A DNA stretch of 64,000 bases from Kamptonema formosum PCC 10802 (lineage in GTDB: Bacteria; Cyanobacteriota; Cyanobacteriia; Cyanobacteriales; Oscillatoriaceae). This document shows positions 8,577-17,781 of this stretch, piece after piece. The notes beneath the pieces were generated by a model that saw only the letters and a list, made by a program, of their open reading frames with translations, did no database searches and was not told where the DNA came from. The position numbers and the translations under genes are program-made. Each line of letters begins with the position of its first letter. Within the stretch, counting starts at the first letter, position 1. The stretch is from contig NZ_KB235948.1 in the NCBI RefSeq assembly GCF_000332335.1, positions 5,324,472-5,388,471 on the forward strand, given 5' to 3'.

Positions 8577-9230
8577 ATGTTAATGAGGGGTTATGCAGAC
8601 GGATTGGCTCTAAAATCCAGATGGGAGTCTTTGCTGCGGGAGTTTCAGGTTGAGAGAAGCGCCGGCAAGAAAGTCTTCTTTGAATTGGTAGCAGCCTATT
8701 GCAGCGAATGCCGGTTTTATCACACGCTGGGGCATATTCAGCACGTTTTAAATACAATTGAAGGGATGTCAGCGCTCGCCCGAAACTTGCCGGCAATACA
8801 GTTTGCGGCTTGGTTCCATGATAGCATCTATGACCCGAAGGCGCAAGATAATGAGGAGAGAAGTGCTGAATATGCGGCAGCGGTGTTGATCGATTTAGGG
8901 GTGCCGGCTGGTACGGTAGAGGCGGGGGCTGAGATGATATTATATACCAAGCGCCATGAAGCGCCGGTGGGCGATACTGACAGCTACATCCTTCTAGATG
9001 CGGATTTGGCTATCTTGGGGGCGGATGAGGGGGAATATCGGTTTTATGCGGAAGGGATTCGGCGAGAGTATTGCTGGCTGTCTGAGGGAGAGTACCGGCA
9101 GGGGAGAATCCGCGTGTTGCAGAAGTTTTTGCTGCGCGAGAGGATATATTATACGGAGCGCATGTTTGCGGAATTAGAGGGAAGGGCTCGGCGGAATGTG
9201 CGGGATGAGATAGAGGGTTTGAATTTGTAA
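8577..9230 (+). CDS. HD-superfamily metal-dependent phosphohydrolase-like protein
   Basis: 217 residues from the ATG at 8577; a longer version from a GTG at 8550 would begin inside the REPIN palindrome and is less likely. Conserved motifs are RFYHTLGHIQHVL, AAWFHDSIYD (the HD metal pair) and, later, LDADLAILG. This matches a family of predicted HD phosphohydrolases (COG4339 type) found across cyanobacteria and proteobacteria. The substrate is unknown; nucleotide-type phosphoesters are usual for HD proteins. It is flanked on both sides by REPIN palindromes, so it appears monocistronic. Confidence 0.82.
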   Translation: MLMRGYADGLALKSRWESLLREFQVERSAGKKVFFELVAAYCSECRFYHTLGHIQHVLNTIEGMSALARNLPAIQFAAWFHDSIYDPKAQDNEERSAEYAAAVLIDLGVPAGTVEAGAEMILYTKRHEAPVGDTDSYILLDADLAILGADEGEYRFYAEGIRREYCWLSEGEYRQGRIRVLQKFLLRERIYYTERMFAELEGRARRNVRDEIEGLNL

Positions 9231-9248
9231 AAGATGGAGGGAGATTAA

Positions 9249-9296
9249 GAGGCAGAGCCTCTAGAAAGGCGTTCCCAGCCTGAGGCTGGGAACGAG
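9249..9296. repeat. REPIN-like palindrome pair
   Basis: GAGGCAGAGCCTC plus GTTCCCAGCCTGAGGCTGGGAAC, as at 8363 and 8501; lies 18 bases after the HD gene stop and could also act as its terminator. Confidence 0.85.
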
Positions 9297-9300
9297 ATTT

Positions 9301-9464
9301 AAGCCCGCGCAGGCGGGCTTTGTTTGTATAGCCGCGACTTCCAGTCGCCCGGTGAATAACGAATGGCGTCCCCCACAAATGAGCCAAGGGACGAGGGGTA
9401 TTAAAAGCCCGCGCAGGCGGGCTTTGTTTGTATAGCCGCGACTTCCAGTCGCCCGCTGAATAAC
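9301..9464. repeat. Two copies of a 60-bp hairpin repeat
   Basis: Copies at 9301-9360 and 9405-9464 differ at one visible position. Each starts with AAGCCCGCGCAGGCGGGCTT, followed by a TATAGCCGCGACTTCCAGTCG block. Related hairpin-plus-tail units occur at 56371, 56553, 60520 and 63725. Confidence 0.85.
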
Positions 9465-9490
9465 TGCAGCGCTTTCAACCGGCTCTCACC

Positions 9491-11926
9491 TCACTCAACT
9501 GTGCGGCACCCCACCGGCAGCCTCACACTAAAGGTCGTGCCGGCACCCAATTCCGACCGCACGGAGATTTCTCCGCCGTGCAGATCCACAGCCCTTTTGA
9601 CAATTGCCAGCCCCAAACCCGTCCCCGGAATTTTGCCGACATTGGCAGCCCGGTGGAAAGACTCAAAAAGGTGCGGCAAATCATCTGAAGGAATGCCAAT
9701 CCCTTGATCCGCAATCTCAAAAACAGCCTCACCACCCTCACAGGAAAGTGACAGCCGCACCGTCCCTCCTTCGGGAGAATACTTAACAGCATTCGAGAGC
9801 AAATTGCCGAGAATGTGGCGCAACAGTTTTTCATCCAGGCAAGGGAGCTTTTGCCCTCGGTGGCAGGGGTAGGAGCCGGCCTTGTGCCCGCCCCGAGCGC
9901 GGGAGCTTGAAGAAGTCCTCTTCAGCGCTTCTCTGTCCTCCAGAACCCCTGCAGCGAAACTCTGACTCACAAAGCTGATACTGTGCCCGCAGCCGGCACT
10001 CAATTGCATCTGTTCCAGCAAATCGCGGCAGAAAGCTTCCACATCCACCGGCGCGGGGTTGAACTCCAGTTTTCCCGCCTCCGCCCTGCCAATCACCAGC
10101 ACATTTTCTAGCAAATCAGTCATCTGTCGAGCCGCTACCTTAATCCGGTGGAGATAGTCGCGCTTTTTCTCCTCAGTTGCCAGACTGCCGAAATTTTCCA
10201 GCAATTCAACAGACATAATAATGCTGCAGAGCGGGTTGCGGAACTCGTGAGACACCATCGAGACAAAGCGGGACTTGAGTTCGTTGAGCTCTTTTTCAGT
10301 TTCCAAAGCCTTGCGCAGTTCGGCGTCTGAGTGCTTGCGCTCAGTGATATCCTCCGCAATGCCGGCAATTCGATAAATCTCACCCGACTCGTTGCGAACG
10401 GGAAAAGCGCGAGAGCCAATCCAGCGAACTGACCCATCGGGGAGCACAATCCGATATTCTTTCTGAACCGGCTCTCCCTGCGGCAGTTGCTCGACCGCAT
10501 TTCTGACAGCCTCCCGATCTTCAGGATAAACCGCCTCCAGCCAAGAAAGCGGCTCCTCGTACAAACTCTCGAAGCTGCGACCCCAAATTTCCTTGTAAGC
10601 GGGACTGACGTAAAGCAGCTGCTTGCTATCCGCCGATCTGATCCAGAAAACCTGATGGATATTTTCCGCCAGCTGGCGGAAGCGCTCCTCGCTAGAGCGC
10701 AGCGCCAACTGCGCCTCTACCCGGTGCGTGATGTCTTCCACCACACCCAAAATATACAGGATCTCCCCCGCCCGGTTGCGGATCGCCATCAAAGAAAGAT
10801 TCACCCACAGAATTTCTCGGTTCTTGGTAATGTAACGCTTCTCCAACTGAAAGCTGTCAGTCTCCCCCTGAAGCACCTGCTCCAGAAAGGGCATTTCCGC
10901 TGACATGTCTTCCGGATGAGTGATATCCGCAACACTCAGCGCCGCCAGTTCTGACTCCGTGTAACCCAACATCTCGCAGAACGCCCGATTCACCTTCAAC
11001 AGGCGGAAGTCCGCGTCAGCGAGAGCCATCCCAATCGGGGAGCGCTCAAAAATTCTGCGGAATCCTTGCGCTTCCGATCTTCTCTCTCGCTCCGCTCGCG
11101 CCGCCACAAGGGCTGCGCCGGCCCGCTCAACCGCAAAAGCCATCTGGCTAGCGACAGTTTCAGCCAGCTGCACTTCTTCTTGACAAAACTCGCAGACTGT
11201 GCTGTAAAAAAGCGCAAAGTTTCCCAGCAGCCGGCCTTGAAAGACCAGGGGAAAGAACCCGACAGCTCGAATCCCCTCCTGCAGCAGGACCGCCCGCAGA
11301 GGCTCCAAAGATATCTGCGCTCCCACATCAGAGATCAGCAGGGATTGCGGGTTCCGAGCACCAACCCTGGCCAGAAAATAATCTTCAACAGCCTTGCGAC
11401 ACCGGTCGGAAAGCCCGCGCCACTGTTGGAAGCGCCCGACGCCATCATCCTCAACCAGCAAAATGCCGGCACCAGAAACCCCCAGAGAGTCCTGCAAACC
11501 GCTGAGTGCGGCTTCGTAAATCTCCTCAATCGGTGCCCCTCGGCTGAGGGCACCGGCCACTTGATAAAGCGTCTGGAGTTGGGTTTTGCGCTGGCGGAGG
11601 GCCTCCTGCGCCTGCTGCCGGCGGGCCATCTCGAGCAATAGCTGCTCCTTCACCCGCCTCAGCTCAGCGGTTCGCTCCGCAACTCTGATTTCTAGTTCGT
11701 CATACGCCTTTGGTAACGCCTCCTCCCCTTGCGTGAGCCTTGTGATGTCGCGGGCAGAGCCCTCAACGGCGATCGTATTGCCGGCGAGGTCGCGCACCGG
11801 CACGCTGCGGTTTTCCATCCAGATCACCCTCCCGTTTTTATCTATCCAGCGCAAAACAAGCACCCCGATCGAGATCTCCCGACTGCACCACTCCTGCAAA
11901 AGCCGCCGGCGATCGGCTAGGCGCAA
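9491..11926 (-). CDS. Multi-PAS/GAF sensor histidine kinase (3' part of a frameshifted locus)
   Basis: 811 residues from the first available start (TTG at 11926). Order: end of a PAS/PAC domain (~1-62), coiled coil (65-115), GAF (~117-275), PAS (~290-402), PAS (~412-530), HisKA with SHEFRNP (H560), then HATPase with NLLSNAVKYS, DQGIGIP and GTGLGLAI. Residues ~657-695 are an extra low-complexity segment between HisKA and the ATPase core. The protein is probably a soluble autophosphorylating kinase. The first codons continue a PAS domain whose start lies in 11930-12612 in other frames, so the original protein was longer, with an N-terminal receiver. It may be expressed only as this shortened kinase, if at all. 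Confidence 0.75.
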   Translation of the reverse strand: MRLADRRRLLQEWCSREISIGVLVLRWIDKNGRVIWMENRSVPVRDLAGNTIAVEGSARDITRLTQGEEALPKAYDELEIRVAERTAELRRVKEQLLLEMARRQQAQEALRQRKTQLQTLYQVAGALSRGAPIEEIYEAALSGLQDSLGVSGAGILLVEDDGVGRFQQWRGLSDRCRKAVEDYFLARVGARNPQSLLISDVGAQISLEPLRAVLLQEGIRAVGFFPLVFQGRLLGNFALFYSTVCEFCQEEVQLAETVASQMAFAVERAGAALVAARAERERRSEAQGFRRIFERSPIGMALADADFRLLKVNRAFCEMLGYTESELAALSVADITHPEDMSAEMPFLEQVLQGETDSFQLEKRYITKNREILWVNLSLMAIRNRAGEILYILGVVEDITHRVEAQLALRSSEERFRQLAENIHQVFWIRSADSKQLLYVSPAYKEIWGRSFESLYEEPLSWLEAVYPEDREAVRNAVEQLPQGEPVQKEYRIVLPDGSVRWIGSRAFPVRNESGEIYRIAGIAEDITERKHSDAELRKALETEKELNELKSRFVSMVSHEFRNPLCSIIMSVELLENFGSLATEEKKRDYLHRIKVAARQMTDLLENVLVIGRAEAGKLEFNPAPVDVEAFCRDLLEQMQLSAGCGHSISFVSQSFAAGVLEDREALKRTSSSSRARGGHKAGSYPCHRGQKLPCLDEKLLRHILGNLLSNAVKYSPEGGTVRLSLSCEGGEAVFEIADQGIGIPSDDLPHLFESFHRAANVGKIPGTGLGLAIVKRAVDLHGGEISVRSELGAGTTFSVRLPVGCRTVE

Positions 11927-12612
11927 TCTTCCAATCCAAATTGGAATCGGCGCAGTCCTCCACCGGCGTGTGGCCCGCGAGCGCTTGTACCGCGCTCGCT
12001 GATGTACTCTTTGCCGCGAGTGGGAGTCAGGCGATCGCCATAAATAATCTCTGGGGCGCTGTCAGCTAGCTGTCGGAAGCAGGCGGCAGTTTCTCGCACT
12101 TGGGCGAGTGCGGAACGCTTTTCGTCACGCAGTTGTTTCGCTCGCAGCGCTGGCGCGACTGCGGGCCCGAGTTGCGCCAGCCGGTCTTTTGGCAGGCAGT
12201 CAGCAGCACCCCGCTTCACGCACTCTACCGCAACTTCGGCGTTCCTGCTGCCGGTGAGGCCCATCGAGGGAATGTCTTCGCGGCTCTCCTGCAATACCAA
12301 CTTAGGACAGATAGTATTTTTTCCAGGGGCTGGAAAGCCTTTACAGCCGCCTTTCTCAATCCAAAATCCCAAATCCCAAATCCAAAATTGGCATAAAAGC
12401 TGCATTGGCGCATCAGAGCCGTCAAATTGCGGCATCTCGCACTCGGCTTCAATCGCCTCGCAACTCCCACCTAGCAGAGCCGGCAAGTCCGCCTCGGGTT
12501 CGAGGCGCACCCAGTCGGGACCGCACCGGCACCGGCGCAGTTCGCCTATCATCAGCTCGGCGTCTTCTGGCGAATCCTCAACAATCAAACTGCGGATGGG
12601 AGTGGACATCAT
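11917..12612 (-). pseudogene. Receiver + PAS 5' fragment of the sensor kinase, decayed
   Basis: Begins IRSLIVEDSPEDAELM, a response-regulator receiver, and continues to VAVECVKRGAADCLPKDRL. The phospho-acceptor region reads AIEAECEMPQFDG, with glutamate where the family has aspartate. About 30 residues (WIWDLGFWIEK and following) encoded by an ATCCAAA heptamer repeat at ~12300-12396 are inserted in frame in the middle of the receiver. The PAS domain that follows (SAPEIIY...YISERG) leaves frame near 11995. QALAGHTPVEDCADSNLDWKIA continues in another frame, and a second shift near 11930 leads into the kinase. I read it as one gene, 12612 to 9491, now broken by two frameshifts. Confidence 0.75.
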
Positions 12613-13137
12613 GTGCGATTGTGAAACAGAACTGCGATCTCTCGCTGTTGGTTGGTGGGGACAGCAGCTCCAAGCAAGGCTCGGCTAATATCGGCCAATC
12701 ACAAGCCGGCACTGCGGATCGCTGCTGCTAACTTTTATGGAGTGACTGAGCCCCAACCCTTAACCCCCAGCAGCGTGGCGGTAGGACGGCAGCCCAGACG
12801 CACCGGCAGCCGCACAGCCGCACGGAAATTTTTCATCTCCCCCGGGCTTGATGTGCGGCGATCGCTCCAAAACGAATATCAGGCTAGCCCTTTTATTCTT
12901 TATGGTGTCAGAAATCTTACCCGTCTCAACCCGATTAAACCTGTATAGCCGGTAACTGCGCTCGCCTGCTCGGCCTCTGCGCTGCCTTTTGGGCAACTCT
13001 TGCGCGGCTAGTGGCTCGCACGCCCGCACTTCCCCTAAAATGCTTTTAACTGCGACCCTCACCGGCACAATCAAGATAAAAATCTTTCTCCCCCTCTCCC
13101 CCTCCCCCCTTCTACTGTCAAGACAGAGATTATCACC
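12613..13137. other. Intergenic, no gene recognised
   Basis: Separates the divergent sensor-kinase locus and glcE, and must contain both promoters. No convincing coding motif or repeat-family member was seen. Confidence 0.5.
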
Positions 13138-14460
13138 TTGGTCACTCAAACTCCCCTCGCCCCCCAACTCGAAAGCATCGCCGGTGCGGCAGGCGTCGTG
13201 TCCCGCGCACAGCTAGAAGCGCCTCTGGCGAACGCACTCGCTCAAACCCTCACCCCAAACACCCAGATTGACTGCACCGCCAAACCCAACACCCAGGCGG
13301 AACTTGCCGAAATCATCGCCCTAGCTCACCGCAACCGCTGGGGCGTCTTGCCCTGCGGCAGCGGCAGCAAGCTCAGCTGGGGCGGCCTTGCAGGCGGTGC
13401 CCGCTTCGCTGTCAGCACCGAGCGCCTCAACCAGCTCATCGACCACGCCGCCGGCGATTTAACCGTCACGGCGGAAGCGGGGATGAAATTTGCCCACCTG
13501 CAACAAATTTTAGCCAGCCTCGGTCAATTCCTCGCCCTCGACCCGGCGTTCCCCCAAATGGCCACCCTGGGCGGCATTGTGGCCACCGGCGATTCCGGCT
13601 TCCTGCGCCACCGCTACGGCGGCGTCCGCGACCAGCTGATCGGCTTTTCCTTCGTCCGCTCCGATGGCCAGATTGCCAAAGCCGGCGGGCGCGTCGTCAA
13701 AAATGTTGCCGGTTACGACCTGATGAAACTGTTCACCGGCTCCTACGGCACACTTGGGATTATCTGTCAAGTCACTTTTCGCGTTTATCCGCTGCCGGCG
13801 GCGTCGCAAACCGTAGCGCTCACCGGCACTCCTGACGCCATCGCCCGCGCCGCTCAAACCCTGCTAGGCTCCGCTCTCACTCCCACCGCCGTTGAGCTGC
13901 TCTCTCCCCAACTGGTGGCTTCCTGCCTCGGGAAACCGGACACCGGCTTGCTCGTCCGCTTCCAGAGCATCCCGGAAAGTGTCCAAGAACAGTCAGCAAG
14001 GCTGCTGGAAGTTGGCCAAGCGCTGGGGCTGGAAGGCTCCACCTGTTTGGGCGATGGTGAGGCGCAGCTGTGGCAAAAATTGAGAGAGCAGCTGGACGCA
14101 CCGGCAGCAGAGCCAGCCATTCTTTGCAAAATAGGAGTCAGACCGAGCTTAGCTGCCGGTGCTCTCAGCCAGCTCTTGGCTCTTTTATCCCCGTCGGGTG
14201 CCGGTGCGATCCACGCGGGAAGCGGACTGGGGGTGTTGCGGTTTGCCGGTGAAAACCTCACAGAGCGCGTGTTAAAAATGCGGTCTGCCTGCCAAGAAAA
14301 AGGCGGATTTCTGACAGTGTTACAAGCGCCGGTTTCGGTCAAGCAACAGCTGGATGTCTGGGGTTACACAGGCAATGCACTTGATTTAATGCGGCGGATT
14401 AAGCGGCAATTTGACCCCGAGAATATTTTGAGTTCCGGTCGTTTTGTGGGGGGGATTTAA
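13138..14460 (+). CDS. glcE: Glycolate dehydrogenase subunit GlcE
   Basis: 440 residues with an FAD-binding domain (PCGSGSKLSWGG at 72-83, GGIVATGDSGFLRHRYGGVRD, GRVVKNVAGYDLMKL) and the short C-terminal end RIKRQFDPENILSSGRFVGG, typical of GlcE. It is the second flavin subunit of the three-part glycolate dehydrogenase. The frame opens at a TTG (13138, followed by GTC ACT CAA); no ATG gives a sensible N-terminus and the ribosome-binding site is weak, so the start is uncertain by a few codons. It is followed 228 bases later by glcF on the same strand, with two palindrome pairs between them. Confidence 0.9.
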   Translation: MVTQTPLAPQLESIAGAAGVVSRAQLEAPLANALAQTLTPNTQIDCTAKPNTQAELAEIIALAHRNRWGVLPCGSGSKLSWGGLAGGARFAVSTERLNQLIDHAAGDLTVTAEAGMKFAHLQQILASLGQFLALDPAFPQMATLGGIVATGDSGFLRHRYGGVRDQLIGFSFVRSDGQIAKAGGRVVKNVAGYDLMKLFTGSYGTLGIICQVTFRVYPLPAASQTVALTGTPDAIARAAQTLLGSALTPTAVELLSPQLVASCLGKPDTGLLVRFQSIPESVQEQSARLLEVGQALGLEGSTCLGDGEAQLWQKLREQLDAPAAEPAILCKIGVRPSLAAGALSQLLALLSPSGAGAIHAGSGLGVLRFAGENLTERVLKMRSACQEKGGFLTVLQAPVSVKQQLDVWGYTGNALDLMRRIKRQFDPENILSSGRFVGGI

Positions 14461-14463
14461 TTA

Positions 14464-14609
14464 GCCTCGTTCCCAGGCTCCGCCTGGGAACGCACAGCAG
14501 GAGGCTCTGCCTCCAGTCTCCCACTCCCCACGCTGAAACGATCAACCGGCAATTGTCGGGGCGGCAGAGCCGCCTCCATCTGCATTCCCTGGCAGAGCCA
14601 GGGAACGAG
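14464..14609. repeat. Two REPIN-like palindrome pairs between glcE and glcF
   Basis: 14466-14514 holds CGTTCCCAGGCTCCGCCTGGGAACG then GAGGCTCTGCCTCC. 14561-14609 holds GGCGGCAGAGCCGCC then TTCCCTGGCAGAGCCAGGGAA, in the opposite order. Members of the family around the RAYT gene. Confidence 0.85.
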
Positions 14610-14688
14610 ATCAATGCGGGTATAATAAAAGAGGGTATCGGCGTTTATCCTTGTACTTCTGCGGTAAAAATCACCTCTGTTGAATCTG

Positions 14689-16044
14689 ATGCAAACTATA
14701 GAAAATCCTGCAACCAACCCAGAGCCGGAAAATCTCAGCGGGTTTGATGTCAAGCACCCTCCGGAGCCAAAACTGATTGATACTTGCGTTCACTGCGGGT
14801 TCTGTCTGTCTACTTGTCCGAGCTATCGGGTGATTGGCAAGGAGATGGATTCGCCGAGAGGGCGGATCTATCTGATGGACGCGATTAATGAGGGTGAGGC
14901 TGAACTCGGCAACGCCACAGTGCCGCATTTTGATTCTTGCTTGGGGTGTCTCGCCTGCGTGACGGCTTGCCCGTCTGGGGTGCAGTATGATAAGCTAATA
15001 GGGGCGACTCGCCCGCAAGTTGAGCGAAATTATGAGCGCTCTCTGCCAGACCGGCTGATTCGCGCCCTGATTTTTAATCTGTTCCCCTATCCCAGCCGGC
15101 TGCGCCCTTTGCTGGCTCCTCTATTTTTATATCAGAAATTGGGGTTGCAGAAGGTTGTGCGCTCCACCGGCTTGCTGAAAAAAGCATTCCCCCGCTTGGC
15201 GGCGATGGACTCCATCCTGCCAGAAGTGACGCCCGACACGTTTCATGAGCCTTTACCGGAAGTGATTCCAGCGCAAGGGGAAAAGCGCTATCGGGTGGGG
15301 GTGATTATCGGGTGCGTGCAGCGTCTGTTTTTCTCGCCGGTGAATGAAGCGACGGTGCGGGTTTTAACGGCGAATGGCTGTGAGGTGGTGATTCCGAAAA
15401 CCCAGGGCTGCTGTGCGGCGCTGCCGGCGCACCAAGGGCAAGAAGAACAGGCTCAAGCTCTGGCGCGGCAGATGATTGACAGCTTTGAAGATACGGGCGT
15501 TGATGCTATCATTATAAATGCTGCCGGTTGCGGGCACACGCTGAAGGAATACGGTCACATCCTGCAAGATGACCGGAAATATCGGGAAAAAGCAGAGGAA
15601 TTTTCAGGCAAGGTGAGAGATGCGCAAGAGTTCCTGTGCGAAATCGGTTTGACGGCAAAACTTTCGCCGCTGACGGATGGAGAGTTGAAGGTCGTGTATC
15701 AGGATGCCTGTCACCTGTTGCACGGGCAGAAGATTAGCCTGCAACCGCGCCAGCTGCTGCGGCAAATTCCGGGGGTGAAGCTGCGGGAGCCGGTGGATGC
15801 TGCAGTGTGCTGCGGCAGTGCGGGGGTGTATAATATGATGCAGCCAGAAGTTGCGGATGAGCTGGGCCGGCAAAAAGTTGAGAATCTGCTCAATACGGGT
15901 GCGGATTTGATTGCGTCGCCCAATCCGGGGTGCTCGCTGCAAATTAAGAAGCACCTGCAGCTGCAAGGGAAGGAGATTCCTCTGGCGCACCCGATGGAAT
16001 TGCTGGATTGCTCGATTCGGGAGGTGAAGCTTCAGACAAGTTAA
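14689..16044 (+). CDS. glcF: Glycolate dehydrogenase iron-sulfur subunit GlcF
   Basis: 451 residues from the ATG at 14689 (an in-frame TTG lies three codons earlier). Two ferredoxin-type [4Fe-4S] motifs are complete: CVHCGFCLSTCP (C33, C36, C39, C43) and CLGCLACVTACP (C84, C87, C90, C94). Two CCG domains follow, with QGCCAALPAHQG and AVCCGSAGVYNMMQ, which in this family bind a further cluster or haem/quinone. It carries electrons from the GlcD/GlcE flavins towards the membrane quinone pool. Same strand as glcE, 228 bases apart, so possibly co-transcribed despite the intervening palindromes. Confidence 0.93.
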   Translation: MQTIENPATNPEPENLSGFDVKHPPEPKLIDTCVHCGFCLSTCPSYRVIGKEMDSPRGRIYLMDAINEGEAELGNATVPHFDSCLGCLACVTACPSGVQYDKLIGATRPQVERNYERSLPDRLIRALIFNLFPYPSRLRPLLAPLFLYQKLGLQKVVRSTGLLKKAFPRLAAMDSILPEVTPDTFHEPLPEVIPAQGEKRYRVGVIIGCVQRLFFSPVNEATVRVLTANGCEVVIPKTQGCCAALPAHQGQEEQAQALARQMIDSFEDTGVDAIIINAAGCGHTLKEYGHILQDDRKYREKAEEFSGKVRDAQEFLCEIGLTAKLSPLTDGELKVVYQDACHLLHGQKISLQPRQLLRQIPGVKLREPVDAAVCCGSAGVYNMMQPEVADELGRQKVENLLNTGADLIASPNPGCSLQIKKHLQLQGKEIPLAHPMELLDCSIREVKLQTS

Positions 16045-16110
16045 ACGTAAGAAGGCAAATTATATCTGCCTTGGCGTTTTGGGGTTGATTGCTGCAAAAA
16101 GTGAAAGCGT

Positions 16111-16143
16111 AGAAACCGGGTTTCTTCCAGAAACCCGGTTTCT
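16111..16143. repeat. AGAAACCGGGTTTCTT palindrome
   Basis: Copy of the dispersed 33-bp palindrome, between the convergent glcF and P450 genes; it ends where the P450 stop begins and may serve as a bidirectional terminator. Confidence 0.85.
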
Positions 16144-16144
16144 A

Positions 16145-17515
16145 TCAAACCGGCACCAAAGTCGTCTTAACTTGCGGCTGGCGCTCACCCGCGATCGCCA
16201 TCGCCATACTTGCCGGTGCCGCTAAAGTCAAACCACGGCGCACCGGCTTAACTGGGCGGCTGTCAGCCATCGCCATTTCATAGCGCGACACAATTGTAGC
16301 CAGTGCCAGCTTCATTTCAAACAGAGCAAAAGCCATGCCAATGCAGCGCCGGTTCCCGCCGCCAAACGGCAAATATTCATAAGGAGAGAATTGCTTTTCC
16401 AGAAAGCGCTCAGGCTTGAAACGCTTCGGTTCCGGATAGATATCCTCCCGATGGTGAGTCATGTAAATATTGCCAATTACCACCGCACCAGGCTCAAACT
16501 CCCAGCCCCCAATTTTTACCGGCGCTTTCACTTTCCGGGGGAAAGTCAGCATCGCCACAGGGTAAATGCGCAGGGTTTCCGAGCAAACCGCATTGAGATA
16601 GGGAAGTTTAGCCACTGCATTTGGGTCTAGATCACCGCCGAGAGAATCTAATTCACTCAGAAGCTTCTCGCGCACATCCGGGAGAGTGTGAATCCAGTAC
16701 AGCGCCCAAGTGAGAGCAGACGCAGTAGTTTCGTGACCGGCAACAAGCAGAGTGATCAACTCGTCGCGCAACTCCCGATCTGTCATCGGCTGACCCTCTG
16801 CATCTACTGCAGACATCAGCAAAGAGAGAATATCAGTGCGAGAGGGATCTGGCTGTTCCCGGCGCTGCTGAATTTCAGCGTAGATGAGATTGTCAATTTG
16901 CTGCTGCTGGCGGAGGAAGCGCCCCCAGGGACTCCAAGCACCTAAATCCCGCTGCAGCCAGGGCAAAAATAGCAGGGCGGAACTCCAGGGAGAGCTGATA
17001 GAATCAAGCATGGAAGTGAGAAGTGAGCGCAGTTGCTCAAAACGCTCGCCCTCGTGCATGCCAAATACAGCGTCTAAGATAACCCGCAGGGTGATTTCTT
17101 GGGTGGCGGAACGGACTGGGAAGGGTTTGCCGGCACTCCGCTGGGAAATCACTGCCAGAGTGATGTCGCAGATGAGATTGCCGTAAGCCCGCATGCGCTC
17201 GCCGTGAAAGGGCGGCGTCAGCAGCTGGCGCTGGCGCTGGTGGCGAAAGCCATCCAACAAAATCACTGACTGATCTCCCACCAGAGGTCGCAAAATCCCG
17301 TTTACCTCACCGGAGGCAAACAGCTTGGGATCTGCGGTAAAAAGCTCTTGAATTGCCCGCGGGTCACTCAACATGACAAATTCAAAGGGTCCCAACCTGG
17401 CTGTGAAGGTGTCACCGTGCGCTTTTGCCGATGTCTCCAGGTACTCCAGGGGGGAAGCAATCCACTGGAGTTGCTGTATCAAGGGTAGCGTCTGTGGCCC
17501 AGAAGGCAGTTTCAT
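16145..17515 (-). CDS. Cytochrome P450, CYP110-like
   Basis: 456 residues. All P450 signatures are present: oxygen-binding AGHETT (259-264), K-helix ETLR (313-316), and the haem loop FGGGNRRCIG (384-393), where C391 is the axial thiolate. The N-terminus LPSGPQTLPLIQQLQWIASP and overall sequence resemble the cyanobacterial CYP110 family, whose members hydroxylate fatty acids or terpenoids. There is no membrane anchor, so it is probably soluble and needs ferredoxin. It is convergent with glcF. A decayed C-terminal copy lies at 1500-1940, suggesting a former paralogue. Confidence 0.92.
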   Translation of the reverse strand: MKLPSGPQTLPLIQQLQWIASPLEYLETSAKAHGDTFTARLGPFEFVMLSDPRAIQELFTADPKLFASGEVNGILRPLVGDQSVILLDGFRHQRQRQLLTPPFHGERMRAYGNLICDITLAVISQRSAGKPFPVRSATQEITLRVILDAVFGMHEGERFEQLRSLLTSMLDSISSPWSSALLFLPWLQRDLGAWSPWGRFLRQQQQIDNLIYAEIQQRREQPDPSRTDILSLLMSAVDAEGQPMTDRELRDELITLLVAGHETTASALTWALYWIHTLPDVREKLLSELDSLGGDLDPNAVAKLPYLNAVCSETLRIYPVAMLTFPRKVKAPVKIGGWEFEPGAVVIGNIYMTHHREDIYPEPKRFKPERFLEKQFSPYEYLPFGGGNRRCIGMAFALFEMKLALATIVSRYEMAMADSRPVKPVRRGLTLAAPASMAMAIAGERQPQVKTTLVPV

Positions 17516-17781
17516 ACAGGCTTTACTTTTTTTAAAGGATTTTCCCTTTTTAAGCTAGCAGAAGTTCCTGAAAATGGGTAGGGATCTGGGAAAATCTGCC
17601 GCCCGATTTGCAGTAAGCGCTAAAGTGCTTATTTAAAAGTGGGGTGTGAGGACTTTAGTCCTCAGTGCAAACCGGGGGAAGAGAAAATGTTTGTACTGAA
17701 CCCTTTAGTGCTGATCCCGGTGCGATCTCGCCGGCTACTTCCCATTGCAAGGGAGAAAGAAACCAGGTTTCTGAATAAAGT

